Assembly (NCBI RefSeq): GCF_014145675.1
Contig: NZ_JACGZW010000017.1
Location: 1-64,000 of the forward strand
Length of the DNA: 64,000 nt
Direction of reading: 5' to 3'
Source of the DNA: Amycolatopsis dendrobii
GTDB lineage: Bacteria; Actinomycetota; Actinomycetes; Mycobacteriales; Pseudonocardiaceae
A program made the translations under genes and the position numbers. Positions 33,515 through 41,899 of this stretch are shown here, one piece after another; positions within the stretch are counted from its first letter, which is position 1, and each line of letters starts with the position of its first letter. The notes under the pieces were generated by a model. It did no database searches, was not told the DNA's origin, and saw only the letters and a list, made by a program, of their open reading frames with translations.

Positions 33515-34551
33515 GGCCGTCGCTCCAGCACCTCAGGATTCGCGAGGTTGGCCAGCTGCTCGCCACGGGCGTACCGGCCGACTTCCGCGGCGACGATCGC
33601 GGCCGCTCGCTCGGCGGTCTGCCTGCTCGCGCCGGCGAGGTGCGGGGTCGCGATCACGTTGGGCGCGTCGCGCAGCGCCCAGTCCGCGGGCGGCGGTTCG
33701 ACGTCGTAAACGTCGAGGGCGAGCGCACCGAGCCGGCCGGAACGCAGGGCGTCGGGAAGCGGCGCGTAATCGAGCAGGCCACCGCGAGCGGTGTTCACGA
33801 GGACCGCGCCTTCTGGCAGGAGGGCGAGTTTGCTCGCGTCGATGAGGTGCCGGGTCTCCTCGGTGAGCCGTGCGTGCAGGCTCACGACGCGGCTCTGCCG
33901 GAGCAGTTCGTCAAGCTCGACGAGCTGTGCGCCATCGGCTTCGACAGCGGCGCGGTCGGCGTAAGGGTCGGCCACCAGGACGTTCGCCCCGAACGCGACG
34001 AGCACCTTGGTGACCCGGGACCCGATCGCGCCGTACCCGACGAGCCCGACCGTGGTGCCGCCCAGCTCCAGCCCGGCCTGGTCGTAGGCGTAGTAGTCGC
34101 CGCGCCAGGTGCCGGCGAGCAGTTCGGCCGAGGAGGTCGAGATCCGCCGCATCGCGGCGAGGATCATGCCGACCGCGAACTCGGCCGCCGCACCCGCGTT
34201 GCGTCCCGGCGCGTACGTGACGGCGACTCCGGCCTCAGTGGCGGCTACGAGGTCGACGTTCACCGGCCCGCCGCGGCACACCGACACGAGCTTGAGCTCC
34301 GGCGCGGCAGCGAAGACCTTCTTGGTGAACGGGGCCATCTGCGTGACGACGGCCTCGGCATCGGCGAGTGCCTCGATCACCTGGTCTTCGGTACCGCTGG
34401 CCTCCAGCACGTTGCCGACCGACCCGAATGGCTCGACCGGCCACGGCAGCGTCAGCTCAGCGACCTCGTGGTCGCCGCCGAGCTCCGCGCGGACGGCTCC
34501 GGCCAGCAGGCCGGGGCTGACGAAGTGGTCTCCCGCAGCGAGAATGTGCAA
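33511..34551 (-). CDS. D-isomer-specific 2-hydroxyacid dehydrogenase
   Basis: 346 residues if translation starts at the TTG 34551, which has GAGGGAG upstream; an earlier GTG at 34590 is less likely. The Rossmann nucleotide site is GLVGYGAIGSRVTKVLVAFGANVLVADPY. The catalytic Arg, Glu and His are in VNTARGGLLDYAPL, DVYDVEPP and IATPHLAGAS. Family members reduce 2-keto acids or oxidise D-2-hydroxyacids with NAD(P). In this operon it might handle a sugar-derived acid, for example a tetronate, or an erroneous oxidation product. The substrate is not predictable from sequence alone. Confidence 0.9.
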   Translation of the reverse strand: MHILAAGDHFVSPGLLAGAVRAELGGDHEVAELTLPWPVEPFGSVGNVLEASGTEDQVIEALADAEAVVTQMAPFTKKVFAAAPELKLVSVCRGGPVNVDLVAATEAGVAVTYAPGRNAGAAAEFAVGMILAAMRRISTSSAELLAGTWRGDYYAYDQAGLELGGTTVGLVGYGAIGSRVTKVLVAFGANVLVADPYADRAAVEADGAQLVELDELLRQSRVVSLHARLTEETRHLIDASKLALLPEGAVLVNTARGGLLDYAPLPDALRSGRLGALALDVYDVEPPPADWALRDAPNVIATPHLAGASRQTAERAAAIVAAEVGRYARGEQLANLANPEVLERRP

Positions 34552-34604
34552 CTCTGCTCCCTCACTCGCTCTGTGCCGATTGTGCGCCACGACGGACGCC
34601 TAGG

Positions 34605-35060
34605 TCAGTGGGCGTTCTCGTATTCGGTGATGTGCGCGACCTTGGTCGCGCTGGCCGACGCGGGATCGAAGCGGTATCCGACCCATTCGGCCACGATCTT
34701 CTTCGCCACCTCAGGGCCGATCGCCCGCGCTCCGAAGGTGATCACCTGGCAGTCGTTCGATTTGATCGACCGCTCGGCGGAGTACGAATCGTGCGCGACC
34801 GTCGCCCGCACGCCGGGCACCTTGTTCGCCGAGATCGCCATGCCGATGCCGGTGCCGCACACCAGGACGCCGCGGTCTGCCTCACCGCGTGCGATGGCTT
34901 CCGCCGCGGCCAGTCCCAGCAACGGGTACGCCCGGTCGTCCGCCGCGTCCGGCACGCCGAGGTCGGTCACCTCGGTGACTCGTTCGTCGGCCTGCAGCAG
35001 GTCGCGCAGCTGGTTCTTCAGTTCGACTCCGGCATTGTCCGCCGCCACCACGATGCGCAT
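34605..35060 (-). CDS. rpiB: RpiB/LacAB-family sugar-phosphate isomerase
   Basis: 151 residues, family length. It shows ADNAGVELKNQL, where RpiB has ADHAG (the His is Asn here), the catalytic Cys loop VLVCGTGIGMAISANKVPGVRAT, and AHDSYSAERSIKSNDCQVITFG. RpiB relatives in mycobacterial and Brucella tetritol pathways isomerise erythrulose phosphates. The His-to-Asn change in the first motif argues against a housekeeping ribose-5-phosphate role. The start overlaps the stop of the DhaK-DhaL kinase by TGATG, so the isomerase probably acts on that kinase's product. Confidence 0.88.
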   Translation of the reverse strand: MRIVVAADNAGVELKNQLRDLLQADERVTEVTDLGVPDAADDRAYPLLGLAAAEAIARGEADRGVLVCGTGIGMAISANKVPGVRATVAHDSYSAERSIKSNDCQVITFGARAIGPEVAKKIVAEWVGYRFDPASASATKVAHITEYENAH

Positions 35061-36745
35061 CAGCCCGCGCTCCTTTCCAGCTCCTCGCCGACAGCCGTGA
35101 CCAGCAGCGAGAACGACACCGCACCCGGGTCCGAATGACCCTCGCTCCGTTGCGCGAGCCGCGCCGCGCGTCCCTTCGCCGGACGCAAGTGCGCGGTCTC
35201 CTGCGCGCCTACGACCGCGGCTCCAGCGGCTTTCCGCCAGGCTTGCACTACTTCCGAACCCGCCTGCTCCCGCAACGTGGCCCGGAACGGCTCGATCGCG
35301 TCGAGCATTGTCTTGTCGCCCAGTTCGGCTTTGCCCAGCTCGCAGAACGCGCGAACCGCGCCGTCGACCGCGTCGGCGAGCATCACCGTGGTGATGTCCC
35401 CGGCTTCGGCACCGCTCAGACCGGCACCGGTTTCCGCCAGCAGCACGCCGTACAGCGCGCCCGAGGCACCGCCAGCCGCATCGGCGAACGCCGTACCGGC
35501 AGCCAGCAGCGCACCGGAAACCGTGTCCGGTTCGCGCCGCGCGGCAGCGACGGCGGCACGCATGCCGCGGGTCATGCCGAGCCCGTGGTCTCCGTCCGCG
35601 GCCACCGCGTCGAGCCTGCCCAATTCCGCTTCGTTGTCTTCGATGCTGAGCAAAGCCGCGGTGAGAACCCGATCGACCACACTGGTTCCTGGAGCCTCCG
35701 CGGTCAGCAGCTCGTCCACTGTGGACTCAAGCTCGACCGTGGCCAGCTCGGCACCACTGGTGCGGTAGCCCGGGGTGTCACACGGCGCGGCGTACAGCTC
35801 GGCCAATTCGTCGTCCAGCACCAGGATCGACAGCGAAACCCCGGCCATGTCGAGCGAGGTGACGAACTCGCCGACCTCGGAATGCACCGGGCTGAGCCCG
35901 GCCTGGGCGAGCCGTTCGTGCACGCGGGTGTAGGTGACGAACATTTCCTCGTACTTGGTGCGGCCGAGCCCGTTCACCAGCACGACCACCCGGCCGTCCC
36001 CGTCCGGCAGCTCTGGCAGGAGACCGTCGACCAATTCGTCCGCCAGCTCCGCCGCGGTCAACCGGCCCACTGTGCGTACGCCCGGTTCACCGTGAATTCC
36101 GAGGCCCAGTTCCATTTCCTGGTCCGCGACTGTGAACAGCGGCGCGTCCGCACCGGGCAGCGTGCAACCGCCGAACGCGACGCCGAACGTCCGTGTGCGA
36201 GCGTTCGCCTTGGCCGCGACCTCATATACCGCGTCGAGGCTGTAGCCGCGCTCCGCCGCCGCACCGGCGATCTTGAAGACCAGGAAATCGCCCGCCACGC
36301 CGCGACGTCGCTCCGGTTCGGTCGCCGGGCCGCTCGCGATGTCGTCGGTGACCAGGATGGTGCGGCTAGGGATGCCCTCCGCCGCCAGCCTGCGTGCGGC
36401 GAGTCCGAAGTGGAGCACGTCGCCTTGGTAGTTGCCGAAACCGAAGAGCACGCCAGCGCCGTTGTCCGCCGCCCGCGCCGTGCGGTAGACCTGCTCGGCA
36501 CTCGGGCTCGTGAACACGTCGCCGACGACCGCGCCGTCGGCCAGACCAGGGCCGACGAGGCCCGCGAACGCCGGGTAGTGACCGCATCCGCCGCCGATCA
36601 CGACCGCGACCTTCGAGCTCGCCGGAGCCTCGCGGCGGACGACGCCGTAAGCGTCCGGCACCTTCTGGACCGTGCGGCCGTACGCGGTGACGAACCCGTC
36701 CAGCCACTGCCGTTTGAACGTGTCCGGAGAACCCAAGGTGGTCAT
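35060..36745 (-). CDS. Dihydroxyacetone-kinase-family protein, DhaK-DhaL fusion (possible erythrulose kinase)
   Basis: 561 residues. Residues 1-330 are DhaK: VVIGGGCGHYPAFAGLVG, GDVFTSPSAEQVYR, GFGNYQGDVLHFGLA, and the substrate-binding His in GLGIHGEPGVRT. Residues about 355-561 are DhaL, with the metal and ATP site AVAADGDHGLGMTRGM and a second ASGALYG loop. The single-chain form uses ATP, unlike the PTS-dependent split enzyme. In mycobacteria such fusions beside RpiB isomerases are D- or L-erythrulose kinases, so a C4 ketose is a reasonable guess over dihydroxyacetone. It sits between the HAD phosphatase (three-base gap) and rpiB. Confidence 0.9.
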   Translation of the reverse strand: MTTLGSPDTFKRQWLDGFVTAYGRTVQKVPDAYGVVRREAPASSKVAVVIGGGCGHYPAFAGLVGPGLADGAVVGDVFTSPSAEQVYRTARAADNGAGVLFGFGNYQGDVLHFGLAARRLAAEGIPSRTILVTDDIASGPATEPERRRGVAGDFLVFKIAGAAAERGYSLDAVYEVAAKANARTRTFGVAFGGCTLPGADAPLFTVADQEMELGLGIHGEPGVRTVGRLTAAELADELVDGLLPELPDGDGRVVVLVNGLGRTKYEEMFVTYTRVHERLAQAGLSPVHSEVGEFVTSLDMAGVSLSILVLDDELAELYAAPCDTPGYRTSGAELATVELESTVDELLTAEAPGTSVVDRVLTAALLSIEDNEAELGRLDAVAADGDHGLGMTRGMRAAVAAARREPDTVSGALLAAGTAFADAAGGASGALYGVLLAETGAGLSGAEAGDITTVMLADAVDGAVRAFCELGKAELGDKTMLDAIEPFRATLREQAGSEVVQAWRKAAGAAVVGAQETAHLRPAKGRAARLAQRSEGHSDPGAVSFSLLVTAVGEELERSAG

Positions 36746-36748
36746 GGT

Positions 36749-37432
36749 TCAGTCCCTCGCAGCCACCGGCTCGCCGGCCAGGTAGGCCAGGAGCTTCAGT
36801 CGGACGTCGTCATTGCTTTCGGCCACCGCGCTCGCCAGCTCCAGCGCGTCCGGCTTCGGCGGGTACGTCGGGTTGGGCAGCGCGATCACGGTGAGCCCGG
36901 CCGCGGCCGCCGCCCGGATGCCGTTGCTGGAGTCCTCGACTCCGAGACATTCGCTGCCTGATTTGCCGAGCCGGGCCGCCGCTTCCAGGTACACGTCCGG
37001 GTTCGGCTTGCCCCGCGCGACCTCGGCGCTGGACACCGTCGCGGTGAACTCGCCGGTGAGCTGGTGCTTTTCGAGCACCGCGTCGATCACCCGGCGGGCC
37101 GCCGACGACGCGAGCGCGACCGGGACCCGCTCGCTCACCTCGCGCACCATCGCGCCCGCACCGGGGAGCAACGGCGCTTCGCCCGCGTCGATCGAGGCGA
37201 TCATGCCGTCGACCACCGCACGTTCCACTTCGTCCGCCTGGTCCGGCACCCCGCACCGGCGAGCGAGATAGCCGGCCCATTCGGGCGCGCTCATGCCCTG
37301 CACCGAGGCCGTGTCCTCCGCCGTCCACTCGACCTGGTGACGAGCGGCGAAAGCGACCCAGTTCTCCTCCCAGAGGTGTTCACTTTCCACCAGGACACCG
37401 TCGAGGTCGAACACCACCGCGTCGAGAGTCAT
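36749..37432 (-). CDS. HAD-family phosphatase (beta-phosphoglucomutase-like)
   Basis: 227 residues, first gene of the minus-strand operon. It has motif I FDLDGVLVESEHLWEENW with both Asp residues, a helical cap after it, motif II VALASSAARRVID, motif III Lys in ARGKPNPDVYLEAAARLG, and motif IV LGVEDSSNGIRAAAAAG. It would dephosphorylate a small phospho-sugar or isomerise a sugar phosphate. The gene begins about 30 bases downstream of a TTCACAC element in the divergent promoter region, and three bases before the kinase. Confidence 0.88.
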   Translation of the reverse strand: MTLDAVVFDLDGVLVESEHLWEENWVAFAARHQVEWTAEDTASVQGMSAPEWAGYLARRCGVPDQADEVERAVVDGMIASIDAGEAPLLPGAGAMVREVSERVPVALASSAARRVIDAVLEKHQLTGEFTATVSSAEVARGKPNPDVYLEAAARLGKSGSECLGVEDSSNGIRAAAAAGLTVIALPNPTYPPKPDALELASAVAESNDDVRLKLLAYLAGEPVAARD

Positions 37433-37462
37433 CCACCAGATCCCTTCAGAGAGCGAGCCCGT

Positions 37463-37521
37463 TTCACACGAGCAATGTTAAGTTAACAGCGACGATGAGA
37501 AGTTCGCAAGAGTATTCACAC
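37463..37521. promoter_or_regulatory. Divergent promoter region of sugar cluster with shared regulatory motifs
   Basis: The 102-base gap between the two arms contains TTCACAC at 37463-37469 and 37515-37521, a perfect 13-base inverted repeat TGTTAA-G-TTAACA at 37476-37488, and CGCAAGAGT at 37505-37513. TTCACAC, TTAA-TAACA and the complement ACTCTTGCG all recur before the MFS gene (38954-38984). Shared sequences at both promoters point to one regulator, probably the DeoR protein encoded between them. Confidence 0.55.
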
Positions 37522-37534
37522 AAGGAGGGCGCGA

Positions 37535-38146
37535 GTGGGCGCACGGCTGCTGCTGGCCAGGCACGGGCAGACCGAATGGCACGCGGAGAACCGCTACGCG
37601 GGCACCAGCGAGGTAGCGCTGACCGAAGAGGGGCTCCGCCAGGCGGACGCGCTGGCCGCGTACGCCCGCCGGGTGAAACCGGACGCGCTGTTCTGTTCAC
37701 CGCAACGACGTGCCCGGCGCACGATCGAACCGGCGGCCGAGGCGCTTGACCTGGTCCCGGAAATCGTCACTGACCTGCGGGAAACCTACTTCGGCATCGC
37801 CGAGGGCCGCACGCGCGACGAGGTGCGCGAGACGGATCCCGATGCGGTCGAACGCTTCCTCGCCGATCCGATCGCCGGCGCGTTCCCCGGTGCCGACGAT
37901 CCGGCCGAGGCGGCCGGGCGCGGGGCTCGCGCGCTCCGGTCGATTGCCGCCGCGACCAGCGGAACCGCCCTGGTCGTCGCGCACAACACGCTGCTGCGGC
38001 TCACGCTCTGCCAGCTGCTCGGCATTCCGCTGTCCCGCTACCGCAGCGTGTTTCCCCGCCTGGACAACGCGGCCGTCACCGAACTGGAGGTGAGCGGTGA
38101 CCGAACCGCCCTGGTGCGCTTCAACCTCCCAGTGGAACCGCGATAA
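37535..38146 (+). CDS. Histidine phosphatase family protein (phosphoglycerate-mutase-like)
   Basis: 203 residues; GTG start with AAGGAGG upstream. The catalytic RHG motif is LLARHGQTEWHAENRYAG near the N-terminus. FCSPQRRARRTIEPAAEAL and the second catalytic His in VVAHNTLLRLTLCQLLG complete the fold. The short length and lack of the mutase insertion suggest a phosphatase rather than a glycolytic mutase. It heads the plus-strand arm of the sugar cluster and may remove phosphate from a pathway intermediate or side product, parallel to the HAD protein on the other arm. Confidence 0.88.
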   Translation: MGARLLLARHGQTEWHAENRYAGTSEVALTEEGLRQADALAAYARRVKPDALFCSPQRRARRTIEPAAEALDLVPEIVTDLRETYFGIAEGRTRDEVRETDPDAVERFLADPIAGAFPGADDPAEAAGRGARALRSIAAATSGTALVVAHNTLLRLTLCQLLGIPLSRYRSVFPRLDNAAVTELEVSGDRTALVRFNLPVEPR

Positions 38147-38153
38147 TCACGGC

Positions 38154-38948
38154 ATGTCGAGCGAAAAGCCTGCCGCCCATCCCCGCGAGAACCGTCAGCA
38201 GAAGCTGACCGAGCACGTGTTCCGGCAGGGTTCGGCGACCATCGGCGAGCTCGTCGACTTGCTCGGCGTCAGCATGATGACGGTACACCGGGACATCGAC
38301 GAACTGTCCCGGCGCGGCTTGGTCCGGAAGTACCGCGGCGGGGTCTCGGCGATGCCGTCGACGGTGTTCGAGAGCAACGCCGAATACCGGATGAACGCGC
38401 ACGTCGACGCCAAACGGGTGATCGCGATGCACGCGGTGGAGCAGGTCGAACCGGGCATGTCAGTGCTGCTCGACGATTCCACCAGCGCGCTCGCGCTGGC
38501 GAGGCTCCTGGTCGACGTGACGCCGCTGACCGTGGCCACGAACTACCTCGCCGCGATCGACGTGCTCAAGAACGTGCACGAACTGCGGCTGATCTGCATC
38601 GGCGGCGACTACTCGCCCACCCACGATTCGTTTCTCGGCATGCAGAGCATCGAGTCGATCGAGCGGCTCTCGGTGGACATCGCGTTCGTGTCCACCTCGG
38701 CGATGAGCACGTCGATGAGCTTCCACCAGGAGCCCGAGATCGTGATGATCAAGCGGGCGATGCTGGCCGCGGCGCGACACAAGGTGCTGCTGATGGACCA
38801 CAGCAAGATGAAGCGCACGGCGCTGCACCGGCTCGCCCCGCTGGACGACTACGACCTGCTGATCGTGGACGAGGGCGCCGATCCGCACTACGTCGACGAG
38901 ATGCGCAGCCGGGTCGAGGTGCAGGTCGCCGAAGATCCCGAGAACTGA
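38154..38948 (+). CDS. DeoR-family transcriptional regulator
   Basis: 264 residues from the ATG at 38154. A GTG at 38097 has a better GGAGG but would overlap the previous gene by 50 bases and make the protein longer than usual. The N-terminal winged helix (RQQKLTEHVFRQGSATIGELVDLLGVSMMTVHRDIDELSRRGLVRKYRGG) is typical. The sugar-phosphate-binding C-terminal domain follows, with SVLLDDSTSALALARLL and DIAFVSTSAMSTS. DeoR repressors release DNA when a phosphosugar binds. Shared motifs at both cluster promoters are its likely operators. Confidence 0.92.
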   Translation: MSSEKPAAHPRENRQQKLTEHVFRQGSATIGELVDLLGVSMMTVHRDIDELSRRGLVRKYRGGVSAMPSTVFESNAEYRMNAHVDAKRVIAMHAVEQVEPGMSVLLDDSTSALALARLLVDVTPLTVATNYLAAIDVLKNVHELRLICIGGDYSPTHDSFLGMQSIESIERLSVDIAFVSTSAMSTSMSFHQEPEIVMIKRAMLAAARHKVLLMDHSKMKRTALHRLAPLDDYDLLIVDEGADPHYVDEMRSRVEVQVAEDPEN

Positions 38949-38953
38949 TCGAC

Positions 38954-38984
38954 TTAATAACACTCTTGCGTGCGAAGTTCACAC
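38954..38984 (+). promoter_or_regulatory. Candidate DeoR operator before the MFS permease gene
   Basis: TTAATAACA (38954-38962), CACTCTTGCG (38961-38970) and TTCACAC (38978-38984) lie 41-71 bases before the MFS start codon. The same three words are found in the divergent promoter at 37463-37521, with the CTTGCG word inverted. Confidence 0.5.
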
Positions 38985-39024
38985 AGTCCATGATACGTTG
39001 GATCTCGACGTCATGGAGGCGTGT

Positions 39025-40356
39025 ATGAACGAGTCGGCAACAGCGGAGTTGCCCAAGACGGGCTTCGGGCGCTTGCTCACGAAATGGGGGCTGCCCGCGC
39101 CCCTGTTCCTCGGGTATGTCGGACTGCTCCTGTTCATGATCGGCGACGGAGTGGAGTCCGGTTTCATCGCGCCGTACATGGCGGACAACGGCGCGGGCAC
39201 GGAAATCAAGGCGTCGTACGTGATCACCGTGTACGGCGTCGCGGTCATGCTGGCGTCGTGGCTGTCGGGCGCGCTGTCCGAACTGTGGGGACCGCGCCGG
39301 GTCATGGTCATCGGCCTGGTCATCTGGCTGGTGTTCGACGCGCTGTTCCTGACGATCGGCCTCGCCGGCGGGAACTACGCGGCGATGCTGATCTGCTACG
39401 GCATCCGAGGCTTCGGCTATCCGATGTTCGCGTTCGGGTTCCTGGTGTGGATCACCGCGGTGGCCCCGGTCGCCCGGCTCGGTGCGGCGGTCGGCTGGTT
39501 CTACTTCGCCTTCACCGGCGGCCTGCCCACGCTCGGCGCGCTCGTCGCGAGCTTCACCAACCCGCTGTTCGGCCACTACGGCACGCTGTGGGTGGCGGTC
39601 GTGCTGCTCGGCGTCGGCGGTCTCGTGGCGGTGCTCGGCGTCCGGCAGCGCACGGGGTACCGCAGGCTCGCGCCGCCGGACGTGAAACCGGTGCAGAGCC
39701 TGGTTTCCAGTGTCTCGATCGCGTGGAAGAAGCCGCGGGTCGGCGTCGGCATGATCGTGCGGGTCATCAACACCGCGCCCGAATTCGGCATGCTCGTGTT
39801 CTTCCCGACGATCTTCATCTCCCAGATCGGATTCGGGGAAAGCCGCTGGCTGCTGCTCGTGTCGGTGATCTACGGGACGAACATCTTCTTCAACCTGATC
39901 TTCGGCGTGCTGAGCGACCGGATCGGCTGGCGCACCACGATTTTCTGGTTCGGCGCGATCGGCTGCGCGATCTCGATCCTGCTGCTGTACTTCGTGCCGG
40001 TCGCGATGGGCTCGCAGTACTACTGGCTCGCGCTGATCGTCGGCGCGCTCTACGGCGCGACGCTCGCCGGGTTCGTGCCGATCTCCGCGCTGTTGCCGTC
40101 GCTGGCCCCGGAGCACAAGGGCGGCGCGATGGCTCTGCTGAACCTCGGCGCGGGTGCGGCCGCGTTCGTCGGACCAGCGATCGTGTCGCTGTTCCTCGGG
40201 CCGGCCGGTGCCGCCGGAGTCGTCATCATCTTCGCCGCGCTGTATCTGGTGGCCGCGGTGCTGGTGCGATTCCTGAAGCTGCCTGAGGAAACCGAGAAAG
40301 CACTCGCGAACGACGGCAGCTTGCAAGACGTCGAAGAGAGGGTCAGCACGGCGTGA
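39025..40356 (+). CDS. MFS transporter, polyol permease type
   Basis: 443 residues from the ATG at 39025; GGAGG is five bases upstream. It has twelve predicted membrane segments. The MFS loop 2-3 motif is SGALSELWGPRRVMVIG, and the equivalent in the second half is FGVLSDRIGWRTT. The sequence (LPAPLFLGYVGLLLFMIGDGVESGFIAPYM, GYPMFAFGFLVWITAVAP) resembles the ribitol and arabitol permeases RbtT and DalT of Klebsiella. It probably brings the cluster's polyol or ketose across the membrane by proton symport. It is coupled to the following kinase by a GTGA overlap. Confidence 0.88.
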   Translation: MNESATAELPKTGFGRLLTKWGLPAPLFLGYVGLLLFMIGDGVESGFIAPYMADNGAGTEIKASYVITVYGVAVMLASWLSGALSELWGPRRVMVIGLVIWLVFDALFLTIGLAGGNYAAMLICYGIRGFGYPMFAFGFLVWITAVAPVARLGAAVGWFYFAFTGGLPTLGALVASFTNPLFGHYGTLWVAVVLLGVGGLVAVLGVRQRTGYRRLAPPDVKPVQSLVSSVSIAWKKPRVGVGMIVRVINTAPEFGMLVFFPTIFISQIGFGESRWLLLVSVIYGTNIFFNLIFGVLSDRIGWRTTIFWFGAIGCAISILLLYFVPVAMGSQYYWLALIVGALYGATLAGFVPISALLPSLAPEHKGGAMALLNLGAGAAAFVGPAIVSLFLGPAGAAGVVIIFAALYLVAAVLVRFLKLPEETEKALANDGSLQDVEERVSTA

Positions 40357-41801
40357 ACGAGCAGGTCTCGGTCGGCATCGACGTCGCCACCGCGGGGGTT
40401 CGCGCCTTCGCGGTGCGCGGCGGCTCGGTCCTCGCCACCGCATCGGCGTCGCTGCCGGCGCCGGTGCGGGCGGGCGATGGCCGCAGCGAACAGGATCCGT
40501 CGGCGTGGTGGCCCGCGGTCGGTTCGGTGCTGAACGAGGTCACTGCCGCGCTGCCCGGACGCGGCGCGGAAGTCTCGGCGGTGGCGATCGCTGCGACGTC
40601 CGGAACGATCGTCGGCGTCGATGCCGCAGGCGAACCAGTGACACCCGCGTTGATGTACGACGACCGGCGCGGAGCGGATTACAACGCGAAAGCCGTGGAG
40701 CTCGGTGCCGAACGATGGCGGAAACTGGGTTCAGGCGTCTCGCCGACCGCGGCGCTCGGCCGGATCGCCTGGCTGGCCGAGCACACCGAGGCGGTCGCCG
40801 TCCGGCACACGCCGGAGATGATCGCGGCGAAACTGACCGGACATCCGGTCGCGGCGGATTGGTCGCACGCGCTCAAAAGCGGTTACGACCCGCTGGCTGA
40901 GGAATGGCCGGCCGAGGTGTTCGCCGGATTGGGCGTGCCGGACGGGATGTTGCCGCCGGTGGTCGCGCCGACGCGCGTGCTCGGCGAGATCTCGGTGCCG
41001 GTCGCCGGATTGCCCGCCGGATGTCTCGTGGTGGCGGGCATGACGGACGGATGCGCCGGACAACTGGCCGCGGGCGCGGTCGAACCGGGGCGGTTCGTGG
41101 GAATTCTCGGGACCACGTATGTCCTGAAGGGAGTCACGGAATCGTTGGTACCGGACCCCACGGGAGTCATGTACAGCCATCGGCATCCGGACGGCTGGTG
41201 GTTGCCCGGCGGCGCTTCGAACACCGGCGGCGAGTCCGTTTCGGACAGTCCGCGGCTCGCTGAGCTGGATGCGGCCGCCGCTGCGCGCGGTCCGGCAGAG
41301 GCGGTGGCTTTCCCATTGCGGCGCAAGGGAGAACGCTTTCCCTTCGCACACGGTGACGCGGCAGGTTTCGTGCTCGGCGACCCAGTTGACGAGGTCGAGT
41401 TGCATCGGGCTCGCCTGGAGGGGGTCGCCTTCCTGGAGCGGCTCGCCTTGGACCACTTGCGGCGGCTGGGCGTGCCGGTTCGCGAACCGCTTCTCGCGGC
41501 GGGCGGCGGCAGCAAGAGTCCTTTGTGGACGCAAATTCGGGCTACCGTGAGCGGGCTTGGGTTACGGGTCGCACCGCAGGCGGAAACGGGATACGGCGCG
41601 GCGCTCCTGGCGGCGGCGGGGTACACGCCGGGTGGCCTGAGTGCGGTGTGCGCGGGAATGCCGGCGGGGTCGTTGATTGAGCCCGTGGCCGGTGAGGCTG
41701 CGGCGATGTTGGTTTCGTACCAACGGTTTTGCCGGGAGCTGAGGGACCGTGGCTGGATTGACGACGAGCTGTTCACCGTGGCGGCGCGGTGCTGCGGCTG
41801 A
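40353..41801 (+). CDS. FGGY-family carbohydrate kinase (plus-strand operon)
   Basis: 482 residues, starting with GTG overlapping the permease stop. It has the N-terminal phosphate loop VGIDVATAGVRAFAV, where the usual Gly-Thr-x-x-x-(K/R) reads ATAGVR, and AIAATSGTIVGVD. A catalytic Asp appears in VAGMTDGCAGQLAAGAV, and LAAGGGSKSPLWTQIRATVSG is the adenosine loop. It is clearly diverged from the kinase at 32066-33514, so the pair probably phosphorylates two substrates or stereoisomers. Proximity to the permease suggests this enzyme traps the incoming sugar. Confidence 0.88.
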   Translation: MNEQVSVGIDVATAGVRAFAVRGGSVLATASASLPAPVRAGDGRSEQDPSAWWPAVGSVLNEVTAALPGRGAEVSAVAIAATSGTIVGVDAAGEPVTPALMYDDRRGADYNAKAVELGAERWRKLGSGVSPTAALGRIAWLAEHTEAVAVRHTPEMIAAKLTGHPVAADWSHALKSGYDPLAEEWPAEVFAGLGVPDGMLPPVVAPTRVLGEISVPVAGLPAGCLVVAGMTDGCAGQLAAGAVEPGRFVGILGTTYVLKGVTESLVPDPTGVMYSHRHPDGWWLPGGASNTGGESVSDSPRLAELDAAAAARGPAEAVAFPLRRKGERFPFAHGDAAGFVLGDPVDEVELHRARLEGVAFLERLALDHLRRLGVPVREPLLAAGGGSKSPLWTQIRATVSGLGLRVAPQAETGYGAALLAAAGYTPGGLSAVCAGMPAGSLIEPVAGEAAAMLVSYQRFCRELRDRGWIDDELFTVAARCCG

Positions 41802-41899
41802 GGCTTTGGTATTGCCGCGGGTTCGGTTCGAAGCAGGCACCCGCGCAACCGCCTAAGGAGGAATTGGCCTGAATCGTCGAGACTCAGAACGCCGGGGAA

